Positions 1 to 7,124 of a stretch of 15,465 nucleotides of DNA are shown piece after piece (positions within the stretch are counted from its first letter, which is position 1; each line of letters begins with the position of its first letter). The position numbers and the translations under genes were made by a program. Source of the DNA: an uncultured Actinomycetes bacterium (GTDB taxonomy: Bacteria; Actinomycetota; Acidimicrobiia; Acidimicrobiales; Microtrichaceae); assembly GCA_903953195.1 (NCBI GenBank), contig CAJBIS010000248.1:1-15465 (forward strand), in the 5' to 3' direction. Below the pieces are notes generated by a model. The model did not search any database, was not told where the DNA came from, and worked only from the letters and a program-made list of their open reading frames with translations.

Positions 1-710
1 GGGTTCTTCGGCTGGAACACCGTGACCACACGGCGCCACGCCTTGTCGATCAACGACCGCTCACCCTTGACGTTCTCCGGCTCGGACGCCTCCTTCCCGC
101 CGAAGAAGAACACATCCTTCACGGTGTACGACGACGACGACGTCGACTCGCCGAACGCCTTCGCCTCAGCCAGCTTCGTGTCAGCCGCCGCCACGGCGTC
201 ACCACGGCGGGAGTCGGTCTCGGACAGGATCCGCCAGCCGTTCAACTCCTCGTCGAGCTTCGGCTTGAGGTCGGGAGCGACGGTCACCGCCTTGGTCAAC
301 GACGTGGCCGTGAAGCCCTCTCCCTCGGTCGACGCGATGGACTCGGCGAGCTCCGGGTTCGCTGCGAGGTAGTCGGCGAGGAAGACCTGCGGGTCGGGCA
401 ACTCATCGGACGCCGGCAGTTTCTGGACCACCTGGGTGGCCACCGCGTCGTCGCGCGTGAAGTTGATCTCCTTGGGGATCCACGACGGGTCGGTGCCACG
501 CAGCCCGATGCCGTAGATCCACCAGATCAGACCCATCGAGAACATCCAGCCGAACAGGCCGGCGAGGGCGATCAGGAAACCGTTGCGCACCCCGGTGTTC
601 GTGGCGAGCAGCAGGTACACCGAGCCACACAGGACCACGACGCCCACGAGCACGACGAGGACGCCGCGGATGTTCGGATCGAACTGGATGGCGGACAGGA
701 TCAGTGACAT
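1..710 (-). CDS. Membrane protein of the cytochrome bc operon, C-terminus cut off by window edge
   Basis: This frame opens at an ATG (708-710) and stays open to the left edge, giving 236 residues of an incomplete protein. A GGAG sequence lies 7 nt before the start, and the gene begins 33 bp after the dihaem cytochrome c stop, so it is the next operon gene. Two hydrophobic segments (about residues 16-36 and 44-68) precede a hydrophilic region of at least 165 residues. The second segment is rich in Trp and Gly and ends in a GIGLRGTDPSW stretch. The hydrophilic part is rich in Ala, Glu and Ser and has a run of serines near residues 190-194. There is no haem-binding CxxCH and no cysteine cluster. 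I do not recognise the family. From context it may be an accessory or assembly subunit of the bc complex, or the start of a neighbouring oxidase module; this is inference. That it is a real gene is well supported by the Shine-Dalgarno, the operon position and the membrane segments. Confidence 0.8.
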   Translation of the reverse strand, partial: MSLILSAIQFDPNIRGVLVVLVGVVVLCGSVYLLLATNTGVRNGFLIALAGLFGWMFSMGLIWWIYGIGLRGTDPSWIPKEINFTRDDAVATQVVQKLPASDELPDPQVFLADYLAANPELAESIASTEGEGFTATSLTKAVTVAPDLKPKLDEELNGWRILSETDSRRGDAVAAADTKLAEAKAFGESTSSSSYTVKDVFFFGGKEASEPENVKGERSLIDKAWRRVVTVFQPKN

Positions 711-743
711 GCAGATACTCCAGAAGGCGGCGCGGGCAGCGGA

Positions 744-1976
744 TTACGGCTTGGCCGAGCCACGGGTTGCGTTCACGAACGACGGTGACTCCGCGGTCCC
801 GGCGATCGGCGACTTCACCGTCGAGGCGTTCGACAGGTTGCGCTCGTAGGTGACGATCGCCCACACCTGATCCGCGGTGAGCATGCCCTCGGGGCCCAGG
901 TCGGGGACGCCCTTGTCGGACTGGCCGGTGTTGCGGTTCACACCGAAGCCGGGCATCTGCGGGTTGCCCTGCTTGCGGGAGAAATAGATCTTCCCCTGGT
1001 TCATGCCGTTCCAGATCAGGTCGAAGTGCTGCTGCTCGGTCGCCTGGTCCTCGACCCCGATCAGGTTCGGGCCGAAGGCGCCGTACTGCAGTTTCTCGAA
1101 CGGCTCCCAGGCCTTGCCGTAGTTGGCCCCGGGGACGTGGCACCGGGCACACGAGTACGAGCCGGCCGCGAGTTCCTGATTGTTGAACAGGATCTCGCCG
1201 AGCTTGATCTCATCGGCACGGGACAGCCGGTTGGCGTTCACCGGCTCGACGTCGCCGTTGGGTGCCAGGTCCTTGTTCGACTCCTGCACCGCCTTCATGC
1301 GCTCGTAGAGCCCCTCGTCGATGCCCTTCACGAAGTCGTCGACCGTCTTGCGCATGTCGGGGATCGGCAGCTGCACGGACCAGAGGTAGGCGATGATCTC
1401 GTCGATCTGCTGGGTGGTCAGCGGGCCGCCACCCTCGGTGCCCCACGCCGCCATCGGCGAACCGGGGCGGCCGTAGTTGAGCACGTAACGGACCTGCTCC
1501 TCGTCGTAGCGGTACAGGACGTTGTTGAGCGCCGGAGCGATCCAGTTGACCTGCGCCACGAAGCTGCCGCTCTGATCATTGATCACGTAGTTGGCCAGAC
1601 CGCCCACACCAGCGCCGCCATGGCAGTTCACGCACTGCGCGCCCTGTTCGTAGAGCTCGAGGCCTCGTTCGACGAAGATCTCGTCGAAGGTCTCGACCGC
1701 ACCCTCCTGCCGACCCGGCTCACCGAGCCAGTACAGCGGCAGGCCGACGGCGATGAGGGCGAGCAACCCCAGTGCCGAGAAGAGGGCCGCGTTGAGGCGC
1801 TTGCCCTCGAGCTCCTCGTCCGGGGTGCCCGGACGACGGTTGGCGGCGAGTTCGATCTCGGCGCCGACCTCGTTGCGACTCGCACGCAGGTTGGCGACGA
1901 GCCAGATGATGAAGCCGATGACGACGACGGCGAGGATGACGAAGCCGAGGGATCGTTGGGTGGTTGCGAAGATCAT
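744..1976 (-). CDS. Membrane-anchored dihaem cytochrome c of the bc complex (QcrC-like role)
   Basis: This 410-residue protein has two N-terminal membrane segments (about 10-30 and 63-84) joined by a charged loop. Two class-I cytochrome c domains follow outside the membrane. The haem attachment sites are CVNCH (115-119) and CARCH (276-280). Met175 and Met341 (in MPGFG) are the likely sixth ligands. The expected role is to accept electrons from the Rieske centre and pass them to a terminal oxidase. Actinobacterial QcrC is also a dihaem cytochrome but carries its anchor at the C-terminus. Here two anchors are N-terminal, so the function may match while the architecture differs. The gene starts 49 bp after the Rieske stop. 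I see no strong Shine-Dalgarno before the ATG at 1976, but the hydrophobic N-terminus supports this start. I left the symbol blank because orthology to qcrC is not shown. Confidence 0.93.
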   Translation of the reverse strand: MIFATTQRSLGFVILAVVVIGFIIWLVANLRASRNEVGAEIELAANRRPGTPDEELEGKRLNAALFSALGLLALIAVGLPLYWLGEPGRQEGAVETFDEIFVERGLELYEQGAQCVNCHGGAGVGGLANYVINDQSGSFVAQVNWIAPALNNVLYRYDEEQVRYVLNYGRPGSPMAAWGTEGGGPLTTQQIDEIIAYLWSVQLPIPDMRKTVDDFVKGIDEGLYERMKAVQESNKDLAPNGDVEPVNANRLSRADEIKLGEILFNNQELAAGSYSCARCHVPGANYGKAWEPFEKLQYGAFGPNLIGVEDQATEQQHFDLIWNGMNQGKIYFSRKQGNPQMPGFGVNRNTGQSDKGVPDLGPEGMLTADQVWAIVTYERNLSNASTVKSPIAGTAESPSFVNATRGSAKP

Positions 1977-2025
1977 CAGGGTCCAGAGTGTCTCTCAGGT
2001 GCGAACGGGTTCGAGGGATCCGCGG

Positions 2026-2904
2026 TCAGCCGCTGTGGCCACCGGATGCGGCACCGATGCAGTTCGGACCCTCGGCCTCCTGGCCGGTGGTGTTCGTGCC
2101 GATCGGCGGACCCTGGATGACCTGGCCGGTGTTCACGACCAGCACGCCACCATCGATCTCGGTGGCGAAACGGTCCATGCCACGGGGGGCCGGGCCACCC
2201 TTCTTCTCACCCGCCTGGTTGTACTGCGATCCGTGGCACGGGCACTCGAACCACTGCGAGCTCTTGCAGTCGGGCACGCGGCAGCCGAGGTGCGGGCACT
2301 TCTGGTACATCACGGCCACACCGGCCTTGAGCGAGTTCAGCACCGGCGCCGAGTAGACCTGCTCGGCCTTGGGGAGCGCGGTCGACGGGTAGTTCGTCAG
2401 CCACATGCGACCCTCGGGCTTGTAGAGGAAGCCGTTGCCCTTCTCGATCTCGGACTTCAGGTCGTTGACGGAGCCGAGACGGATCTTGGAGCCGAAGCCT
2501 CCGCTCGACGACGGCCAGAGGAACCCGACGATGGCCACGCCGAAGGCCGTGATGCCCAGACCGAAGACGGCGATCACGCCGCGGTTCAGGAACTGGCGTC
2601 GCGTGGTGCCGAAGGTCTCCGGGTCCGGCGGCACGAACACCGCCGGGGCGGCGACGTCGTCGACGCGTGCCACCGAACCGCCGCCGACACGCTCGAGTGC
2701 CGCCGAGCGCTCGACCTCGGCACCCGACGGTGCCTCGATGCCGACGTCCTCGTTGCGGCGGGCCGCCTTGTCGCGCTGACGGGTCTCGCGGGCCAGCGTG
2801 CCGACGGCCGAGTCGACGTCGCGGCGCCGGATCGCACCCATGAGCGCGACCGCAGCCAGCACACAGATGACCAGGACAGCCAGGATGATGAAGAAACCGC
2901 TCAT
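2026..2904 (-). CDS. qcrA: Rieske [2Fe-2S] protein of the cytochrome bc complex
   Basis: The protein has 292 residues. Box I is CPHLGC (203-208) and box II is CPCHGS (221-226). By family precedent Cys203, His205, Cys221 and His224 bind the cluster, and Cys208-Cys223 form the stabilising disulfide. The boxes are only 12 residues apart. One membrane segment lies at about 4-23. A long charged cytoplasmic-type linker (24-100) follows, then a twin-arginine motif TRRQFLN (101-107) directly before a second membrane segment (108-130). This internal Tat signal after a first helix resembles the multi-helix QcrA of actinobacteria, which has three helices. The fold moves electrons from quinol at the outer site of cytochrome b to cytochrome c. 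The gene follows the subunit-IV-like gene by 12 bp, with a GGTGA ribosome-binding sequence in the gap. Confidence 0.95.
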   Translation of the reverse strand: MSGFFIILAVLVICVLAAVALMGAIRRRDVDSAVGTLARETRQRDKAARRNEDVGIEAPSGAEVERSAALERVGGGSVARVDDVAAPAVFVPPDPETFGTTRRQFLNRGVIAVFGLGITAFGVAIVGFLWPSSSGGFGSKIRLGSVNDLKSEIEKGNGFLYKPEGRMWLTNYPSTALPKAEQVYSAPVLNSLKAGVAVMYQKCPHLGCRVPDCKSSQWFECPCHGSQYNQAGEKKGGPAPRGMDRFATEIDGGVLVVNTGQVIQGPPIGTNTTGQEAEGPNCIGAASGGHSG

Positions 2905-2916
2905 GATCAGTTCACC

Positions 2917-3720
2917 TCACAGTTCGAAGAAGAGGCCGTCGATCCAGGGCAGGGTGAAGTTGAACCCCGGCCCCCGGAAGAACGAACCGATGATGACGAG
3001 CACGGCCCAGAACATGAGGAACAGCGTCATCAGCGAGATCGCGAACTTGCGATCCTCCGGCTTGTTCGACGGGTTCTTGTCCATGTACGGGGCGAGGATC
3101 AGCAGGAAGATGCCCATGCCCGGGATGGTCACGCCGGCGACCATCGGGTGGAACATGGTGAGCAGTTCCTGCAGGCCGAGGAAGTACCACGGGGCCTTGG
3201 ACGGGTTCGGCGTCTTGTTGAAGTTCGCCAGCTCCAGCAGCGGGGCGTTCACGAACCACGAGAAGAACAACAGGAACACCGTGCACGACAACGCGGCGAC
3301 GAACTCGGCGACGATGAGGTGCGGCCAGACGTGGACCTTGTCCTGCGGCTTGGCCTTCACGTCCTGAATGGACCCGGCCTTCACGACCGTCAGCAGTCGC
3401 TGCGTGTGACCGCCGGGGCCGGCAGCAACCGGCGGGCCGCTCGCGCTGACGACGGCGCCACCCGCAGGGGCGGTGGCGACGGCCGTTGCGGTACCGCCAC
3501 CCGAGCTCGACTCGTCGGACGCGGCCGCGCCGCCGGCCTGCTTCGCCTTCGCCGCCTTCGACCGCTCGAGCAGGTGCGCGGGGATCCGGCTGTCGGACGG
3601 GGTCGCGTCCGCGGCCGGCGAGTCGTCCGACGCGGCGGGCGCCGCCTCGGCCTCCTTGGCCGCGGCCTTGTCCTTCGCGGCCTGCGCTCGCTTCAACAGG
3701 TGTTCGGGAACCTCAGTCAT
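2917..3720 (-). CDS. Cytochrome b C-terminal half (subunit IV / PetD-like) with long N-terminal extension
   Basis: Residues from about 127 to 267 form a three-helix domain (about 134-157, 195-212 and 226-247) matching the C-terminal part of cytochrome b. The position of the quinol-site PEWY motif reads APWY (176-179), so the usual glutamate is replaced by proline. The first ~125 residues are a hydrophilic Ala/Ser/Pro/Lys-rich extension not found in plant or cyanobacterial subunit IV. Within it are two copies of a short motif: VPEHLLKR (4-11) and IPAHLLER (46-53), each followed by an Ala/Lys-rich stretch. The same motif opens the divergent cytochrome c at 5817. The gene lies 27 bp after the b6-like gene, with GGAG upstream of its ATG. 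Assignment to the cytochrome b C-terminal family is firm. The role of the extension is unknown. Confidence 0.93.
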   Translation of the reverse strand: MTEVPEHLLKRAQAAKDKAAAKEAEAAPAASDDSPAADATPSDSRIPAHLLERSKAAKAKQAGGAAASDESSSGGGTATAVATAPAGGAVVSASGPPVAAGPGGHTQRLLTVVKAGSIQDVKAKPQDKVHVWPHLIVAEFVAALSCTVFLLFFSWFVNAPLLELANFNKTPNPSKAPWYFLGLQELLTMFHPMVAGVTIPGMGIFLLILAPYMDKNPSNKPEDRKFAISLMTLFLMFWAVLVIIGSFFRGPGFNFTLPWIDGLFFEL

Positions 3721-3747
3721 GTGGTGGTTGCTCCAGGTTCGTGAGGA

Positions 3748-4533
<786 letters not shown>

Positions 4534-4575
4534 GTATCACTCCCTAGTCGTCTCTGGCCTCGTGCGTCGAATCTG

Positions 4576-4992
4576 TCAGCCCAGGCGCATGCCGTAGCCG
4601 TAGCCATGCGTGGACGTGCGCTGGTGCAGGTCGCCGGCGGCGGACGGATCGCCCACCTTGCCGAGGATGATCACACCGGTCGGGCAGCGATCGACGCACA
4701 GGGCGCAGCGGGTGCAGACGTCGTCGTCGATCAGGAACACCACGTTGTCCGACGGGTCCGTGCCCGGTCGGTCGACCCCGACGGCCTCGTCGATGGCGGT
4801 CGGCGAGACCATGTGGATGCACTTCCACGGGCAGATGTCCACGCAGCCCTCGCACATGATGCACTCGGACTGGTCGATGTGGATGAACTGCTTGGGCTTG
4901 ACGGCCTTCGCCAGGTAGTCGGCGTCGACCTCCTGGAGGACGTAGTCGTCACTGAACTCCGGCATCGGCGGGTTGGCATCGGTGGTGGCCAT
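4576..4992 (-). CDS. 2[4Fe-4S] ferredoxin inside the cytochrome bc operon
   Basis: This 138-residue soluble protein has two complete CxxCxxCxxxCP cluster motifs. The first uses Cys44, 47, 50 and 54 (CIMCEGCVDICP) and the second Cys93, 96, 99 and 103 (CTRCALCVDRCP). Both clusters should be low-potential [4Fe-4S] centres. About 38 residues separate the motifs, longer than in clostridial ferredoxins. Both ends carry extensions: an acidic N-terminus and a Gly/Tyr-rich C-terminal tail (THGYGYGMRLG). There is no signal peptide or membrane segment, so it should act on the cytoplasmic side. The start has a strong AAGGAGG 8 nt upstream, and the gene ends 42 bp before the b6-like gene. Ferredoxins are not standard subunits of bc complexes. 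It could feed electrons to the haem c(n) side of cytochrome b or belong to an associated reductase; this is inference. Confidence 0.95.
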   Translation of the reverse strand: MATTDANPPMPEFSDDYVLQEVDADYLAKAVKPKQFIHIDQSECIMCEGCVDICPWKCIHMVSPTAIDEAVGVDRPGTDPSDNVVFLIDDDVCTRCALCVDRCPTGVIILGKVGDPSAAGDLHQRTSTHGYGYGMRLG

Positions 4993-5026
4993 TCGGTCGT
5001 CCTCCTTCGTTCAGTCGTCGTGGGTA

Positions 5027-5054
5027 CGTGGTCGAGGTTGCGTGGTCGAGGTTG
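5027..5054. repeat. Perfect 14-bp tandem duplication between membrane-protein and ferredoxin genes
   Basis: CGTGGTCGAGGTTG occurs twice head to tail (5027-5040 and 5041-5054). It lies in the 78-bp gap between the first two operon genes, upstream of the ferredoxin Shine-Dalgarno. It is probably a slippage duplication. A length effect on the mRNA spacer is possible but not shown. Confidence 0.9.
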
Positions 5055-5070
5055 GCGGGCGCCGTGGCGC

Positions 5071-5505
5071 TCAGGCCCGCTTCATCAGTGGTCGGCCGTA
5101 GGTCGAGGTCGGCTCGATGGCCTTGAGTTCGTCCGCCCGCTTGCCACGGTTCTGCCACCAGGCCCACATCCAGATCTGACCGCCGAGGAACACGACGTAG
5201 ATGAGCGTGGCGATGATGTCGCGGAAGATCTGGGCCGAGACGGTGATGGGGAAGAACTCGAGCAGGGAGCCGTTCGGGCCGAACCAGATGGTGTCGGGAC
5301 GCCAGTTGAGTTCGGAGTCGGCCCAGGTGAGCCAGTGGTGCGGCACGACGCCGTAGATCCAGAACATCACGAAGAAGATGTAGGTCGCACCGAGGATCGC
5401 CTCACCCCAGGTCACTGGCGTACCGACCGGACGCCGCTTGGCGTACGGGAAGATGGGGGCGATCATCACGACTGACAGCAGTAGTGACACCAGAAACGCA
5501 ACCAC
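5071..5505 (-). CDS. Small Trp-rich membrane protein, first gene of the cytochrome bc operon
   Basis: This 144-residue protein has three likely membrane helices (about 3-20, 34-54 and 98-117) and a basic C-terminus. A loop of about 40 residues between helices two and three contains His56-His57 and several tryptophans. The third helix ends in a Trp-rich patch (GGQIWMWAWWQN). No CxxCH or iron-sulfur motif is present. The start is a GTG at 5503-5505 with a GGAGG ribosome-binding sequence (minus-strand copy of 5512-5516) 6 nt upstream. I do not recognise the family. As the promoter-proximal gene of a respiratory operon, just ahead of the ferredoxin, it may be a membrane subunit that docks the ferredoxin or stabilises the cytochrome b core; this is inference. 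Confidence 0.85.
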   Translation of the reverse strand: MVAFLVSLLLSVVMIAPIFPYAKRRPVGTPVTWGEAILGATYIFFVMFWIYGVVPHHWLTWADSELNWRPDTIWFGPNGSLLEFFPITVSAQIFRDIIATLIYVVFLGGQIWMWAWWQNRGKRADELKAIEPTSTYGRPLMKRA

Positions 5506-5519
5506 TCACGGCCTCCGCT

Positions 5520-5535
5520 CGTGAAACTTCTCACA
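5520..5535. promoter_or_regulatory. Candidate CRP/FNR-family (GlxR-like) operator
   Basis: The site reads CGTGAAACTTCTCACA and matches 9 of the 10 defined positions of the TGTGA-N6-TCACA dyad bound by CRP-family regulators. It lies immediately downstream of the minus-strand -10 box TAGTCT and before the Shine-Dalgarno of the bc operon. It would therefore cover the expected transcription start, a position that suits repression. The match is seen directly; the regulator and the effect are inferred. Confidence 0.5.
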
Positions 5536-5541
5536 AGACTA
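5536..5541 (-). promoter_or_regulatory. Putative -10 box of the cytochrome bc operon (TAGTCT)
   Basis: On the minus strand this reads TAGTCT, fitting the actinobacterial TANNNT pattern. It sits about 30 nt before the GTG start, leaving room for a short leader with the GGAGG ribosome-binding sequence. I see no convincing -35 box at 17-18 nt, so the call rests on the -10 box and its position. Confidence 0.4.
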
Positions 5542-5660
5542 CTTCGCTCCGGACCCACTGGTGGGCTCAGGAGGACGTACGTCGGTCTACCACGGTCGGA
5601 GGCGACCTGACACATCCGGTCGCGGTCGAGTGCGACCGACTTCGGCGCCCGACCCGACGT

Positions 5661-5684
5661 CGGCCCGAGGCCCGGCCCGAGGCC
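5661..5684. repeat. Perfect 12-bp tandem repeat in the divergent intergenic region
   Basis: CGGCCCGAGGCC occurs twice in direct succession (5661-5672 and 5673-5684). The first copy overlaps the end of the CCGACGTCGG palindrome. It may be GC-rich slippage or a paired protein-binding site. No known operator is recognised. Confidence 0.85.
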
Positions 5685-5739
5685 GGTCGGTGGTCCGGCC
5701 GAGCGCCGCGATCGACCCGGACCGCGCCGTGTCCGGAGG

Positions 5740-5770
5740 TTGCAGACGGGTCCTCGACGCGGCGTAGAGT
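5740..5770 (+). promoter_or_regulatory. Putative promoter of the monohaem cytochrome c gene
   Basis: TTGCAG (5740-5745) and TAGAGT (5765-5770) are separated by 19 bp. This would start transcription near 5777 and leave a leader of about 40 nt containing the GGAGG at 5807-5811. The spacing is slightly long for a sigma-70-type promoter, so this is moderate evidence only. Confidence 0.4.
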
Positions 5771-5816
5771 GAGGCACCGCCGATGACGGCGACGACGATC
5801 CGCAGCGGAGGCCGCG

Positions 5817-6569
5817 TTGACCGAAGTTCCCGAGCACCTGCTGGCCCGAAGCCGGGCCCGACGAGCCGCACTGACCGGTGAGGGTGGCGACGAGGCCCCG
5901 ACCGCGGCAGTGGAGCCCGCCGCGGCCGCGACACCCGCCGCTGCCGACGAGACGCCGGCTGCATCGACGCCCGCCGTGACCGCGGCCGCGGCGCCGGCCG
6001 CGGTCGAGCCGACCCCGCCGTGGGTCGAGGCCGCGAACAAGCGCAAGAAGATTCCGTTCTGGGCGGTCCCGGTGCTCGCGTTCCTGCCGCTCTGGGGCGT
6101 CATCTACGCGCTGACGCTCGATCCGCCCACCGCCAAGAACTCCCCGATCACGCTCGGCAACGAGGTCTACGCGGGGAAGGGCTGCTCCGGCTGCCACGGT
6201 GCCGCCGGAGGCGGCAACGGCAACATTCCGGCCCTGATCGGCGACACCGCCGTGACGAAGGTGTGGCCGACCCCGGCGAAGCAGGTCGCCTGGATCGCGC
6301 TCGGCTCGGACGGCTGGAAGAAGGCCGGACAGACCACGATGGAGAACGGTCTCCCGGTGAAGGGCGGCATGCCCGGCTGGGCCAACTCGCTCGACCCCGA
6401 GGAGCTCATGTCGGTCGTGCTGCACGAGCGGGTCACGCAGAACGGCGAGGAGTTCGACTACGCCAAGTGGGAGCAGGACTTCGCCGCCACGATGGAGGAG
6501 TTCGTCCCCGACCAGGCCGCGGCCTACGAGAAGGTGCTCGAGGAGTGGAAGACCACGCCGCCGACGTGA
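5817..6569 (+). CDS. Membrane-anchored monohaem cytochrome c
   Basis: The product has 250 residues. The start is a TTG chosen because GGAGG (5807-5811) lies 5 nt upstream and an in-frame stop at 5784 leaves no ATG or GTG option. The N-terminus opens with TEVPEHLLARS (2-12), the same motif as in the subunit-IV-like protein of the divergent operon. An Ala/Pro-rich linker (about 23-68) leads to a basic patch (KRKK, 75-78) and one membrane helix (81-99). The cytochrome domain follows with CSGCH (123-127) and Met185 in GGMPGW as probable axial ligand. The C-terminal ~50 residues are acidic. With a cytoplasmic N-terminus and haem outside, it could shuttle electrons between the bc complex and an oxidase. 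The divergent position and shared motif support partnership with the bc complex; this is inference. Confidence 0.92.
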   Translation: MTEVPEHLLARSRARRAALTGEGGDEAPTAAVEPAAAATPAAADETPAASTPAVTAAAAPAAVEPTPPWVEAANKRKKIPFWAVPVLAFLPLWGVIYALTLDPPTAKNSPITLGNEVYAGKGCSGCHGAAGGGNGNIPALIGDTAVTKVWPTPAKQVAWIALGSDGWKKAGQTTMENGLPVKGGMPGWANSLDPEELMSVVLHERVTQNGEEFDYAKWEQDFAATMEEFVPDQAAAYEKVLEEWKTTPPT

Positions 6570-6638
6570 TCGGACTGACCGCGTGACTCGCCGCACGATG
6601 ACGGCGACCACCTCCACATCTCCTCGACGTCGCCGGTG

Positions 6639-7124
6639 ATGCGCGGTCCGATCCGCTGGGTCCTGCTGCTGGTGCTCGTCGCCGGGCTCGCCGTCGGCGG
6701 CTGTCTGGTCATCACGGGTGGCGAGTCGGCCCCGACGACGTCCGTCGCTCCGGCGCCGTCGAGTCGACCGCCGAGCACGCTGCCACTCGGCGACACGTCG
6801 ATCACCGGAGTGGAGGCGCTCAGCGGCCTCGACATCCCCGACGGTGCCGCCGACTTCCTGACGGCCCGGACCGACGCCGAGCGACAGCTCGATGTCACCT
6901 TCACCCTCGCTCCCGCCGACGAGGCGGCCTTCCTGGCCGGCTCCGGGCTCCCGCCGCTCGGTGCCGACGCCCGGGTCATCATGCACTCGTCGCCGCTGTG
7001 GAAGCTGAATCCCGACGCGCCGATCCGCGGCGCAGCCGACATTCGTGGGGACGTGAACCGGGCCGTCGAACTGACCCCGGAGGGCGACCGCGTCAGGGTG
7101 CGGGTGACCCTGCAGCCTCGCTGA
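6639..7124 (+). CDS. Small putative lipoprotein, unknown function
   Basis: The 161-residue product starts with a basic N-terminus and hydrophobic core, followed by a lipobox-like AVGGC with Cys22 as the candidate lipidated residue. A Ser/Pro/Thr-rich linker (about 30-50) leads to a small hydrophilic domain without cysteines. The domain ends in alternating charged residues and looks like a short beta-rich fold. A GTG directly before the ATG (6636) would add one residue. No Shine-Dalgarno is visible before either. The gene follows the cytochrome c gene by 69 bp on the same strand with no clear promoter between, so co-transcription is likely. Its last 32 bp overlap the convergent AI-2E-family gene. 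I do not recognise the domain. A plain single-helix membrane anchor is the alternative to lipoprotein processing. Confidence 0.7.
   Translation: MRGPIRWVLLLVLVAGLAVGGCLVITGGESAPTTSVAPAPSSRPPSTLPLGDTSITGVEALSGLDIPDGAADFLTARTDAERQLDVTFTLAPADEAAFLAGSGLPPLGADARVIMHSSPLWKLNPDAPIRGAADIRGDVNRAVELTPEGDRVRVRVTLQPR

Larger units (their letters stand above)
5506..5816. other. Divergent intergenic region between bc operon and cytochrome c gene
   Basis: This 311-bp non-coding stretch separates two divergent respiratory units. Its left end carries the minus-strand ribosome-binding site, a CRP/FNR-like dyad and a TAGTCT -10 box. The middle (about 5600-5735) is extremely GC-rich, with a 10-bp palindrome CCGACGTCGG (5654-5663) and a 12-bp tandem repeat. 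The right end holds a candidate plus-strand promoter and the GGAGG of the TTG-started cytochrome gene. Frames that stay open here on either strand show no recognisable protein features and look like by-products of the GC content. Confidence 0.7.

Noticed and set aside
1026..3744. Long plus-strand open frames (364 and 663 codons) opposite the cytochrome c, Rieske and subunit-IV genes
   Set aside because: They are antisense to genes with clear cofactor motifs. Their products are Arg/His/Asp-rich and have no domains. Long antisense frames are expected at this GC content.
5554..5565. CCCACTGGTGGG dyad as an operator or hairpin
   Set aside because: The 5-bp arms with a 2-bp non-palindromic centre are too short and common at this GC content to support a call.
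6570..6635. Intrinsic terminator after the cytochrome c gene
   Set aside because: Only a weak 5-bp CGCCG/CGGCG stem with an 8-nt loop and no U-tract is present. Co-transcription with the lipoprotein is more likely.
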